From contig CAKAOY010000010.1 in assembly GCA_916710115.1 (NCBI GenBank), positions 1-19,056 of the forward strand: a stretch of 19,056 nucleotides of DNA. The letters are read 5' to 3'. Shown here piece after piece: positions 1-6,164 of the stretch. A program made the position numbers and the translations under genes. This DNA is from an uncultured Bergeyella sp. (GTDB lineage: Bacteria > Bacteroidota > Bacteroidia > Flavobacteriales > Weeksellaceae). Numbering within the stretch: position 1 is the first letter of the stretch; every line of letters starts with the position of its first letter. A model generated the notes under the pieces. The model was not told the origin of the DNA. It ran no database searches and worked only from the letters and a program-made list of their open reading frames with translations.

Positions 1-300
1 GAAGAAGTTGGAAAAAATATTAATAGAAATGGCTCTTTTGTCGATGATAATAAAAATTTACTTGATGACTACATAACACGAGAAGAACTTAGAGCATGCG
101 TTACTTGTAATGCATGTACAGATGCCTGCCCAATCCTCATTGACCCCGTATCCATTATCATTGATCTAAGAAGATTTATGATAATGGAAGAATCCTCTGC
201 TCCACAAGAATGGAATATGATGATTTCTAACATAGAAAATAACGGTGCTCCGTGGCAATATAACCAAGCTGATAGGCTCAATTGGGCTGATGAAGACTAA
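1..300 (+). CDS. 4Fe-4S dicluster Fe-S protein, 3' end only (HdrC/LutB-like)
   Basis: Only the last 99 codons are present; the gene starts before the window and stops with TAA at 298-300. The fragment holds a complete bacterial-ferredoxin motif, C33-x2-C36-x2-C39-x3-C43-P, which is the ligand set for a [4Fe-4S] cluster. It is followed by an acidic and aromatic tail. This pattern is typical of the C-terminal part of flavobacterial Fe-S oxidoreductases of about 440 residues, related to HdrC, GlpC or LutB, which pass electrons within a complex. In flavobacteria this protein is, from memory, encoded directly upstream of a two-CCG-domain Fe-S protein; here that partner lies on the opposite strand at 16659-17435. 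The substrate is unknown. The family call is firm for the Fe-S motif and moderate for the subfamily. Confidence 0.8.
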   Translation, partial: EEVGKNINRNGSFVDDNKNLLDDYITREELRACVTCNACTDACPILIDPVSIIIDLRRFMIMEESSAPQEWNMMISNIENNGAPWQYNQADRLNWADED

Positions 301-321
301 CAACATTAACCTTTATAAATT

Positions 322-351
322 AAAAAAACTCCCAAAATTGGGAGTTTTTTT
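322..351. terminator. Bidirectional intrinsic terminator between convergent genes
   Basis: A perfect 12-bp inverted repeat (arms 322-333 and 340-351, core ACTCCC/GGGAGT) encloses the 6-nt loop 334-339. A-runs and T-runs flank the GC core, so an RNA hairpin followed by U residues forms on either strand. It ends the plus-strand Fe-S gene (stop at 300) and the minus-strand apt transcript (stop at 363). Confidence 0.9.
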
Positions 352-362
352 AATCCTTATTA

Positions 363-890
363 TTAATATTCCAAAATAGAAAAAATCTCGGCATTGAATT
401 TTTGAAGCTTTTCCTTACCGTGTAAATCCTTCAAATCTATTAAGAAGCTAAATTGACTAACAATAGCACCTTGTAACTCTACAAGTTTCGCTGCAGCCTC
501 AGTGGTACCTCCCGTTGCCAAAAGATCGTCATGGATGAGTACTCTTTGTCCTGCTTGAAGTTGGTTAGTTTTCATCTCTATTTCAGAAGTTCCATATTCC
601 AAATCGTATTTTTGCCCAACAAACGGCGGTGGTAATTTTCCCTTTTTGCGAATAAGAATAAATGGAATATTAAGAGCCATTGCTATGGATATTCCAAAAA
701 GATATCCTCTGCTCTCGATACCACAGACTATATCTACCTTCCCTTTCGCCTCCTTCACAAAACGATTAATCACCTCTTTATATACCTCAGGATATAGGAA
801 AATCGGACTAATATCCTTAAACAGAACTCCCTCTTTTGGAAAATCAGGAACATTCGTAATGATGTTATTTAATTTTTCTACTAATGTCAT
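363..890 (-). CDS. apt: Adenine phosphoribosyltransferase
   Basis: This enzyme converts adenine and PRPP to AMP and pyrophosphate in cytoplasmic purine salvage. The product is 175 residues, the usual size. It shows the type I PRTase PRPP loop VLIHDDLLATGGTT (about residues 117-130), the ESRG segment near 59 and the RKxGKLP...YDLEYG flexible loop (about 81-100). The start at 890 gives MTLVEKL, as expected for Apt. An in-frame ATG at 926 would add 12 non-conserved residues and overlap the end of the upstream lipoprotein gene, so it was not used. The upstream stop (896-898) lies five bases away, so apt is probably co-transcribed with the lipoprotein gene and ends at the hairpin at 322-351. Confidence 0.96.
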   Translation of the reverse strand: MTLVEKLNNIITNVPDFPKEGVLFKDISPIFLYPEVYKEVINRFVKEAKGKVDIVCGIESRGYLFGISIAMALNIPFILIRKKGKLPPPFVGQKYDLEYGTSEIEMKTNQLQAGQRVLIHDDLLATGGTTEAAAKLVELQGAIVSQFSFLIDLKDLHGKEKLQKFNAEIFSILEY

Positions 891-895
891 TTTGT

Positions 896-2014
896 CTATT
901 TTAATTGATAGCCTATAATTTTCCAATCACCATTTTTATTTTTTAGTTTAAAATTAGCCTTAATCTGAGTTACTTCACCTTCTTCATTCGTTACATCATA
1001 AGTAGCAGAAACTGATACTATGGTCTCTTCTGTATTACTCGGTGCAGTAATATTTTTTATTGTTAAAGACTTCACTCCTCCAAAACCAGATACAGAATTT
1101 GAGAATTTATCATAATTTCCCCAATCTGGATTCTCAGATGCAGAAAATGCTCCTTTTAGATTCTGGCTACCAATATTGGATAAAAACTTACTCACAACAG
1201 TTTTTGGAGAAGTAATTTTCTTGGATTCTTCCAATACTTCCTCGTTATCCACTAAAAGACTATCTCTCTCAATTTTTGATGCTGATTTCAATACATTTTG
1301 ATTGACTTCAAGACCAAAAACAGATTTTTTCAGTTTTTTCTTTGTCGTTTTTACGATAACAGCAATATCAATTTTACCATCCAAAACCTTATCTTCCGAG
1401 AATGATGAATATTGAAGATTAAATCCTTTAAAATTATTGTCCCTCATCAAATTTTTAGCAGTAGAAATTCTCGCTCCTCCACTATATACTTCTAAAATAA
1501 CCTCCAAACTAGCATTAGAAAAGTCCAATAAATTTCCCTGTCTATCCAACAATTTTGGGATAATTGTAACTCCATTTGCCCCCAAAGATGTATTTCCTAT
1601 TTCTTCTATATCCACCTTAATTGCAGAAGCATTAACATCATTCGGATCATATTCCTTCGCCGTGGAATTTGCAAAAATATTAATTGCTCCGAGTGATGGC
1701 GGTGCTGTACTACTCCAATCTATATTATTTTCCTTGGCTATTTTATCTGCCATTTGAAAAATTTCATTTACATTTTTACCATTTAACAATACTGATAATG
1801 ATTTCATTTTGGCAATATCAGTCTCACTCTCAACTCCAAAAGTCTTCAAAATATAAAGAGCCTCGTTAAATTTCTCCTGCTGAAAAGTCGGTAATTCAGA
1901 AGCCATATCATTAATACTTTCCTGAAAAGTCTTCTGATTAGTAGCATCTACTCTATCTTTTTTACAAGCTACCAATAAAAATAACGCAACAAAACACGCT
2001 AAAATTTTTCTCAT
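896..2014 (-). CDS. Lipoprotein of unknown function with a C-terminal NTF2/DUF4878-like domain
   Basis: The start at 2014 gives MRKILACFVALFLLVACKKD, a clean type II signal peptide with lipobox LVAC and acylated Cys17. The in-frame ATG at 2065 would place 17 residues before the signal peptide, so it is rejected. After the Cys come K-K-D-R-V-D; an acidic/lysine stretch here resembles the surface-export signal of Bacteroidota lipoproteins, though it is not a close match. The mature protein is about 355 residues. Its last 100 or so residues (from about TVVSKFLSNI to GDWKIIGYQLK) have the layout of an NTF2-like fold: an initial helix, then strands ending in a 'GDWKI' strand. The middle part is not recognised. 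It lies 62 nt after ribH and five nt before apt. It should sit in the outer membrane or periplasm; no function is assigned. Confidence 0.8.
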   Translation of the reverse strand: MRKILACFVALFLLVACKKDRVDATNQKTFQESINDMASELPTFQQEKFNEALYILKTFGVESETDIAKMKSLSVLLNGKNVNEIFQMADKIAKENNIDWSSTAPPSLGAINIFANSTAKEYDPNDVNASAIKVDIEEIGNTSLGANGVTIIPKLLDRQGNLLDFSNASLEVILEVYSGGARISTAKNLMRDNNFKGFNLQYSSFSEDKVLDGKIDIAVIVKTTKKKLKKSVFGLEVNQNVLKSASKIERDSLLVDNEEVLEESKKITSPKTVVSKFLSNIGSQNLKGAFSASENPDWGNYDKFSNSVSGFGGVKSLTIKNITAPSNTEETIVSVSATYDVTNEEGEVTQIKANFKLKNKNGDWKIIGYQLK

Positions 2015-2076
2015 ATTCACAAAATTATTAACAAAAATAACAAAAACTCCCCATTTGTAGAGCATATTTTGATTTT

Positions 2077-2562
2077 TTATTTCATTTGTCTTCTCAAATC
2101 TATCATTTTGAGTGCCGTTACCCCTGCTTCTATTCCTTTATTACCAAGACTTCCTCCACTTCTTGCGATAGATTGTTCTTTGTGGTCGTCAGTAAGCAAA
2201 CAGAAAATTGTCGGTGTATCTGTCTGCGTATTGCACAATGTAATCCCTTGAGTAACCCCTGAACAAACAAAATCAAAATGGGCTGTCTCCCCACGAATCA
2301 CACAACCTATAGCTACCACCGCATCATATTTCTGAGATTTGCATAATTGCATACTTGCATAGCTCAACTCAAATGCTCCTGGCACTCTCACTATCTTTAT
2401 ATTTTCTTGTTTAACTCCCTCTTTCAAAAGGGTTTCCTCACAGCCCTTTAATAGGTTTTCTGTAATGAATGCATTCCACTCAGCTACTACAATCGCTACT
2501 TTAAAAGCCTCTATATTACTAATATTCAACTCTTTGTACTCTGATAAATTTATTGTTGCCAT
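2077..2562 (-). CDS. ribH: 6,7-dimethyl-8-ribityllumazine synthase
   Basis: RibH condenses 5-amino-6-ribitylaminouracil with dihydroxybutanone phosphate to lumazine, the next-to-last step of riboflavin synthesis. The 161-residue length is normal. Landmarks are AEWN near 27-30, PGAFE at 61-65, the signature GCVIRGETAHFD at 86-97 (H95 corresponds to the catalytic histidine) and the phosphate-binding C-terminal motif ARSGGSLGNKGIEA. The other rib genes are not in the window, so the pathway is dispersed. The gene stands between a terminator (2589-2622) and the lipoprotein gene and is probably the first gene of the ribH-lipoprotein-apt transcript. No convincing promoter was found in the short upstream gap. 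Confidence 0.96.
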   Translation of the reverse strand: MATINLSEYKELNISNIEAFKVAIVVAEWNAFITENLLKGCEETLLKEGVKQENIKIVRVPGAFELSYASMQLCKSQKYDAVVAIGCVIRGETAHFDFVCSGVTQGITLCNTQTDTPTIFCLLTDDHKEQSIARSGGSLGNKGIEAGVTALKMIDLRRQMK

Positions 2563-2588
2563 TATAAAATTATTTTACAATATTAAAA

Positions 2589-2622
2589 AATGTTATTCTA
2601 TAAAACTATACAGAATAACATT
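2589..2622 (-). terminator. Intrinsic terminator of the TPR-protein gene
   Basis: Perfect 11-bp arms (2589-2599 AATGTTATTCT and 2612-2622 AGAATAACATT) surround a 12-nt loop. Read on the minus strand, the hairpin runs into a T6 tract (complement of 2585-2590). It lies just after the stop of the TPR gene and before ribH. GC content is low, so strength is uncertain. Confidence 0.7.
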
Positions 2623-2647
2623 CTTAATTTAATTAAATCTCGTATGA

Positions 2648-3343
2648 TTAGAAATATTTCACCATTTCAATGTAGGAATCAGACATTCCATTGTCGTAAT
2701 CTCTATATTTTTCATCTACCAATGAAAAATATTTTTTTGCATCTACTTTTTTGTTAAGAGCAAGAGCCAACATACCTGCTTTTTTCGTAAAATAATACGA
2801 TGTATAAGCATCTTTTGAAATTGTAGAAGCCTTATCTAATAACTCTAAAGCTTCATTAGCTTTATTTTGGTTTGCTTGGCAATCTGCCATTGCTCCATAT
2901 TTCAAAGCCATCAGAATATCATTCTCAGAAGAGAAACCATCCAATAAATCGTAAGCTTCTTTATATTTCCCTTGTTTGAATTTTAGTAGCCCAGCATTAT
3001 AAGCAGACAATTTACCTACTGCTGTACTCGAAAATTCTTTATAAGTACCCACAAATCCAAGATTTACAGGTGATTTTCCTCCAAGAGCATCTTCTTCCTG
3101 ACCTTGGTTAAGTTTTTTCTCTGCAGCAAGAAAACTCTTCAAGGCCTCTTCATTCTTAGGTTTTATAATAAACTGCTCATAACCAAAATATCCCAAAACG
3201 CCCAAAAGAGCCACAACAAAGAATACAATGATTATTTTTGCGTTCTTCTCTACAAATTTCTCCGTTTTTAGAGCATCTTTATCTAAATCCTGAAAAAACT
3301 CTACCGTTTCCTTTCCTTCTGTTTGTTTGTTATGCGTAGCCAT
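2648..3343 (-). CDS. Membrane-anchored TPR protein (YfgM-like)
   Basis: The 231-residue product has a charged N-terminal cytoplasmic segment of about 35 residues, one membrane segment (about 36-55, IIIVFFVVALLGVLGYFGYE) and a helical C-terminal region. Repeats such as AYNAGLLKFKQGKYKEAYDLL and CQANQNKANEALELLDKAS have the tetratricopeptide pattern. This layout matches flavobacterial TPR proteins related to YfgM, which serve as inner-membrane scaffolds near the secretion and chaperone machinery. The exact partner is not visible here. ATG at 3343 is chosen because the longer frame's ATG at 3364 lies inside the predicted -7 box. The gene looks monocistronic, with its own promoter and terminator. 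Confidence 0.85.
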   Translation of the reverse strand: MATHNKQTEGKETVEFFQDLDKDALKTEKFVEKNAKIIIVFFVVALLGVLGYFGYEQFIIKPKNEEALKSFLAAEKKLNQGQEEDALGGKSPVNLGFVGTYKEFSSTAVGKLSAYNAGLLKFKQGKYKEAYDLLDGFSSENDILMALKYGAMADCQANQNKANEALELLDKASTISKDAYTSYYFTKKAGMLALALNKKVDAKKYFSLVDEKYRDYDNGMSDSYIEMVKYF

Positions 3344-3361
3344 AATTCTAAAAAATATTTG

Positions 3362-3393
3362 CAAATGTAATTGATTTTGGTTGAATATGCAAA
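3362..3393 (-). promoter_or_regulatory. Bacteroidota-type sigma(A) promoter of the TPR gene
   Basis: On the minus strand a -33 box TTTG (3390-3393) is followed after 20 nt by a -7 box TACATTTG (3362-3369), matching TAnnTTTG exactly. This places the start site near 3355, about a dozen nt before the ATG at 3343. Confidence 0.75.
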
Positions 3394-3477
3394 AGATTTT
3401 TGTATTTAAACCATCTTAAAATATCCATAAAATATAAAAATATACTATTGTAATTTTTCTTTGCCTTTAAAATCAAT

Positions 3478-3882
3478 TTACACAAAGGCTTCTTCTAGCT
3501 CAATGGCTAATTGTTCTTCCTCCAGTTCTACATCTTCTGGGAGGTAAATATACCTATGTTCTAGTGTAATCATTTCCCCTGTGTTAGGAAATCCTCTAAA
3601 ATAGATAGGGGGAATTTCCCTCTTCAAGAGTAAGATACCATTAGGTATGCTAAGTCCATATTCCTTATAGCGTTCTTTATCATTAAGAGCATCAATTACA
3701 TCAAGTTTTAAGGTGTCTTTTAGTTCTTGCATTCCTGCAATAGAAGAAAAGCCTTTTCCTATTTTAACTTGCCTTTTAGGAGTGTTGATTTTTTCATCTT
3801 TCTCTGGTAGTGGGCTGATTATCATGTCTCCATTTAGAGCTTTGATAAAGTCTTTACAAGATTGAAATCTATTTTTCAGGAA
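3478..3882 (-). pseudogene. Truncated AAA ATPase remnant lacking Walker A
   Basis: An ORF of 115 codons begins at ATG 3825, but the same frame stays open to 3882 (LKNRFQSCKDFIKALNGD precedes the ATG), so the ATG is probably internal to an older, longer gene. The segment GFSSIAGMQELKDTL followed by YGLSIPNGILLL is the classic entry to a VCP/FtsH-class AAA module. At the point where the Walker A loop GPPGCGKT should follow, the sequence switches to KREIPPIYFRGFP and ends 45 residues later. Walker B, the sensor motifs and the arginine finger are all missing. I read this as a gene with a lost 5' end and a large internal deletion. It could be expressed as a short peptide, but it cannot be an ATPase. 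Confidence 0.7.
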
Positions 3883-4267
3883 CTATCAAAGTAACTGAAA
3901 ATGCCCAGTCTATCACTTATGCCGAAAGTGAAAATTCCCAAACTAAAACGATAGACAGATTGGACATCGCTCTCTCCACTTGTGGTGAAATAGAAACTCT
4001 CTTTGAGGAAAAGCAGGTCTATGTCATATCATGCAATATTGATGCTAATAATATTATTATCCTATAAGCAAAATTGCTCCCGATAGGCGTAAATTCCCTG
4101 ATTTTAATTGGAATACCAAAGACCACCCACAGAAGTGACAAGACATTTTCTTAGACTCTCCAGAGCATGAAGAAATTCTATATCAATCAGACACGGAACT
4201 ATTTGACCAAGCAGAGAAAAAACGACAAGAAGAAATTGAAAAACAAAACGAAAATAAAATAAAATAA
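3870..4267 (+). pseudogene. Decayed plus-strand gene, unknown family, frameshift and internal stop
   Basis: No ATG-initiated ORF of useful length exists here, but two adjoining reading frames have protein-like sequence. The first (to stop 4065-4067) reads GTIKVTENAQSITYAESENS and continues through TKTIDRLDIALSTCGEIETL. The second frame picks up near 4061 with PISKIAPDRRKFPDFNWNTK, meets a TGA at 4136-4138, and runs on as QDIFLDSPEHEEILYQSDTE to a lysine/glutamate-rich end with stop 4265-4267. The 3' end is followed by a hairpin terminator. A small indel near 4055-4064 plus the TGA would restore one gene, whose 5' end is missing. The family is not recognised. Confidence 0.6.
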
Positions 4268-4282
4268 AATGAATCAAAAAAT

Positions 4283-4316
4283 AAAAAACAGAAGGAAAAA
4301 TTCTTTCTGTTTTTTT
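4283..4316. terminator. Bidirectional hairpin terminator after the decayed gene and the 48-aa ORF
   Basis: Arms AAAAAACAGAA (4283-4293) and TTCTGTTTTTT (4305-4315) can pair, with a T-run through 4316 on the plus strand and a second T-rich run on the minus strand. It therefore suits both the plus-strand remnant ending at 4267 and the minus-strand transcript of the 366-aa/48-aa genes ending at 4345. Confidence 0.7.
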
Positions 4317-4344
4317 ATCATAATATTAAAGAATATATATTCCT

Positions 4345-4491
4345 TTATCTATAAACCCTAATACCATTTCCATAAATCCTTAAATCAATATCTACCTCAC
4401 CATTTATTTCAGACATAACTATTTCAAAATGAAATTCTAATCTAATTAATATTTTCTCCATTATTTCCGATAGTTTATTAACACCATCCAT
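4345..4491 (-). CDS. Small ORF, 48 residues, unknown
   Basis: An ATG at 4491 opens 48 codons ending with TAA (4345-4347), 18 nt after the stop of the 366-aa gene on the same strand and before the bidirectional hairpin. The peptide reads roughly as one amphipathic helix (KLSEIMEKILIRLEFHFEIV) followed by a strand-like end (EVDIDLRIYGNGIRVYR). It has no signal peptide or cysteines. Tight spacing after its neighbour and a sensible helix-strand layout argue for a real gene. Its small size and the low GC content, which favours chance codons rich in I/K/E, argue against. It could be a partner of the 366-aa protein. Confidence 0.45.
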   Translation of the reverse strand: MDGVNKLSEIMEKILIRLEFHFEIVMSEINGEVDIDLRIYGNGIRVYR

Positions 4492-4509
4492 CAAAAATTA
4501 TTCTCTTTA

Positions 4510-5610
4510 TTACCTCTGCAATATGTCTATTATATGTCTATTAGAACAATTGATACAACATTCAAACCCAGATTTTATTAATACTTCTTCAGGGTCTCCC
4601 CCACCAATTCTAATATATTCTATAAGTTTATCCCTCAATCTTTTTTTAATATCTGAATGTTTTTCCAAAAATTTTTTAGCTTTTTTAAAACCTTCCACTG
4701 TAAATTTCATTCCTCTTCCCTCAAATATTTTTTTAATTTCTTCATCTTCTTTAGATAGAACCCAATCATATTTAGATAATCTATGGAGTCTATCAGATCC
4801 TTTTATTAAATCTTCTCTTTCTCTTACCAATAAATCTATTTCTACATATATCTCCTCTTTATCCTTAAAATTCACCTTTTCTTCGCCAGAATTACTATAC
4901 ATTATAATTAGACTAGTTTGACTAGTTATTTCCTTTAATCCAATATATTTTTTAACTATTTCGGTATTATACCTATTAATAATATCTCTTAAATTCACTT
5001 CTCCTGTTTCAATTTTTTCTTGAACAAAACCATTTATTTTAAACCAACTTCTTAAATATTCTACAGCTTTCTTACGATATTCTTCATCTTTTTCTACCCT
5101 CTTATATTTCTTCATAACACTCTCATACTTTTCAAGCTCTTTTATATTATTCTCATTATGCTCAAAAAGTTCAACATTCCTCAATCTATTTTCATAACCA
5201 TTTAATGTTAATTTATTCTCTCGTAGAAACTTATCTAAATTATCTGGATGTATAAGTTTATAAAATTCTCGTGGAACAAGAAAATCAAAATAAGTTCGTT
5301 TTAATCTATCACAATCTTCATATAAATGATATTTAGGTCTTCCTCCTTTATAAAAAATTGTATGAAATAAATCATTTTCCTCCTTTATTTTTTTCCTTTT
5401 TATCGTTATTTTTTTATGCAATTCTTCATGAAAAATATAAGCAATACTTAATAATCTTTTAACTTCTGACTTGTTAAAAAATTTACATACTTTATCATTA
5501 TTTAAAATATAATCTTTAAATAATTGAATAAGATCTATTTTTTCATCAATTATCTCACTCTCTTTTTCGTATCGTCTTAAAACAGCTTTGGTAACATATA
5601 TTTCTTTCAT
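4510..5610 (-). CDS. Unknown 366-residue K/E-rich protein with possible zinc ligands
   Basis: I do not recognise a family. The product is soluble (no signal peptide or membrane helix), highly charged and mostly helical. Three local patterns stand out: HEELH at 61-65 within a helix; YHxxxxC at 94-100 (RPKYHLYEDCDRL), reminiscent of short YHxxxCxxL metal-binding motifs; and a C-terminal GFECCINC with Cys at 351, 352 and 355 and His359. Together these could build one structural zinc site, which is inference. The mid-region (about 150-290) is rich in coiled, charged helices. It is transcribed divergently from the XRE regulator gene, with a shared 86-bp intergenic region, and is followed by the 48-aa ORF. 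Base use is more AT-rich than the flanks, suggesting transfer. Defence or toxin-type roles fit the layout, but no motif proves one. Confidence 0.7.
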   Translation of the reverse strand: MKEIYVTKAVLRRYEKESEIIDEKIDLIQLFKDYILNNDKVCKFFNKSEVKRLLSIAYIFHEELHKKITIKRKKIKEENDLFHTIFYKGGRPKYHLYEDCDRLKRTYFDFLVPREFYKLIHPDNLDKFLRENKLTLNGYENRLRNVELFEHNENNIKELEKYESVMKKYKRVEKDEEYRKKAVEYLRSWFKINGFVQEKIETGEVNLRDIINRYNTEIVKKYIGLKEITSQTSLIIMYSNSGEEKVNFKDKEEIYVEIDLLVREREDLIKGSDRLHRLSKYDWVLSKEDEEIKKIFEGRGMKFTVEGFKKAKKFLEKHSDIKKRLRDKLIEYIRIGGGDPEEVLIKSGFECCINCSNRHIIDILQR

Positions 5611-5626
5611 TTCTATATCATTTTTT

Positions 5627-5660
5627 CAAACTTGTCATATATGGCATTTAATCCGACAAA
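5627..5660 (-). promoter_or_regulatory. Candidate promoter of the 366-aa gene overlapping an operator half-site
   Basis: On the minus strand TTTG (5657-5660) is followed after 22 nt by CAAGTTTG (5627-5634), one mismatch from TAnnTTTG. The -7 box overlaps the ACTTGTCA copy at 5630-5637, so a regulator bound there would block it. Confidence 0.35.
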
Positions 5661-5674
5661 GATAATTAAGATTT

Positions 5675-5695
5675 TTGACTTGTCAAATAAGTCAA
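5675..5695. promoter_or_regulatory. Palindromic operator candidate at the XRE gene start
   Basis: A perfect 7-7-7 inverted repeat, TTGACTT (5675-5681), spacer, AAGTCAA (5689-5695), ends one base before the TTG start codon at 5697. The octamer ACTTGTCA inside it (5678-5685) recurs at 5630-5637 in front of the divergent gene. Symmetric sites of this size and place are typical of XRE repressors controlling themselves and their neighbour. Binding by this regulator is inferred. Confidence 0.55.
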
Positions 5696-5696
5696 G

Positions 5697-5921
5697 TTGG
5701 AAAAATCTCACATTCTAAAATTAGTAGGTAAAAGAATCAAATGCTTGAGAGAATCTAAAGGAATTTCTCAAGTGGAACTTGTTGGCAAAATGCAAGGTGA
5801 AATAGACCCTACTAATATATCTAGAATAGAATCTGGGAGAACCAATCCCACACTATTTACCCTTTTTAGATTAGCAGAAGCTTTAGAAGTAGAAATTACA
5901 GAATTAGTGAATGTAAAATAA
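5697..5921 (+). CDS. XRE/Cro-type HTH transcriptional regulator, TTG start
   Basis: This is a 74-residue protein consisting almost only of a HTH_3 domain (about residues 8-68). The recognition-helix region reads TNISRIESGRTNPTLFTLFR, followed by LAEALEVEITELV, the standard end of the fold. Such proteins bind palindromic DNA as dimers. The start is TTG at 5697: an in-frame TAA at 5688-5690 blocks any upstream start, and the next ATG is far inside the domain. The product is too short for an effector or protease domain. It is divergent from the 366-aa gene, and the palindrome next to its start makes control of both genes by this protein the simplest model. It could also be the antitoxin-like half of a two-gene module. 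Confidence 0.88.
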   Translation: MEKSHILKLVGKRIKCLRESKGISQVELVGKMQGEIDPTNISRIESGRTNPTLFTLFRLAEALEVEITELVNVK

Positions 5922-5950
5922 TTTTATTTTTTATCAACTTAATATATAAC

Positions 5951-5984
5951 AAAAAAAAGACTCCAACATTTCTGTTGAAGTCTT
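5951..5984 (-). terminator. Terminator of tRNA-Asn
   Basis: Eleven-bp arms (5957-5967 and 5974-5984) pair with one G-U when read on the minus strand. The loop is 6 nt, and an eight-T run follows (complement of 5951-5958). It starts two bases after the tRNA 3' end. Confidence 0.88.
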
Positions 5985-5985
5985 G

Positions 5986-6059
5986 CGCCTTTTGCTGGGC
6001 TCGAACCAGCGACCCTCTGATTAACAGTCAGATGCTCTAACCGACTGAGCTAAAAAGGC
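5986..6059 (-). tRNA. tRNA-Asn (anticodon GTT)
   Basis: The minus strand folds as a full cloverleaf of 74 nt. The acceptor stem is GCCTTTT with AAAAGGC (6059 inward and 5987-5993), with G as discriminator. The D arm contains GCTCAGTCGGTTAGAGC. The anticodon arm CTGACTGTTAATCAG carries GTT, and the T arm contains GGTTCGAGCCC. GTT reads the Asn codons AAC and AAU. The CCA end is not encoded (GCA follows), so it must be added after transcription. It stands alone, with its own promoter and terminator. Its 3' end faces the accessory patch, the usual side for island insertion, but no att duplicate was found. Confidence 0.96.
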
Positions 6060-6103
6060 TTGCTGTCTACTCGATTAACTTTCGTTATCTCATTTTGACG
6101 ATG

Positions 6104-6134
6104 CAAAGATACAACTTTTTTTTTAACCTCCAAA
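6104..6134 (-). promoter_or_regulatory. Promoter of tRNA-Asn
   Basis: TTTG (6131-6134) and TATCTTTG (6104-6111), separated by 19 nt on the minus strand, match the Bacteroidota consensus TTTG/TAnnTTTG exactly. The start site would fall near 6097, leaving a leader of about 38 nt before the tRNA 5' end. Confidence 0.8.
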
Positions 6135-6164
6135 TTTTTCGACAACTTTTTTTTATTTTTTTTC

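Larger units (their letters stand above)
3400..5945. other. Accessory patch (candidate small genomic island) beside tRNA-Asn
   Basis: Between the TPR promoter and tRNA-Asn, housekeeping genes give way to two decayed genes and an unrecognised K/E-rich gene with its own regulator. Base use is more AT-rich than in the flanks, which suggests acquired DNA. I found no integrase, no transposase and no direct repeat of the tRNA 3' end at the far side, so a mechanism of entry cannot be named. The boundaries are approximate. Confidence 0.5.

Noticed and set aside
646..918. 90-codon plus-strand ORF
   Set aside because: It is a shadow of apt; the minus-strand frame has the full PRTase motif set.
4911..4927. 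Tandem ACTAGTT boxes resembling an operator
   Set aside because: They lie inside the coding region of the 366-aa gene (codons for LKEITSQTSLI), far from any start, and do not match the intergenic ACTTGTCA boxes.
5418..5432. HEELH as a zinc metalloprotease active site
   Set aside because: The surrounding residues lack the hydrophobic pattern, and no third ligand motif or protease domain is visible; kept only as a possible metal ligand cluster.
3400..5985. Integrated element at the tRNA-Asn 3' end with att repeats
   Set aside because: The tRNA 3' sequence was not found repeated on the far side, and no integrase gene is present, so an att-flanked element is not supported.
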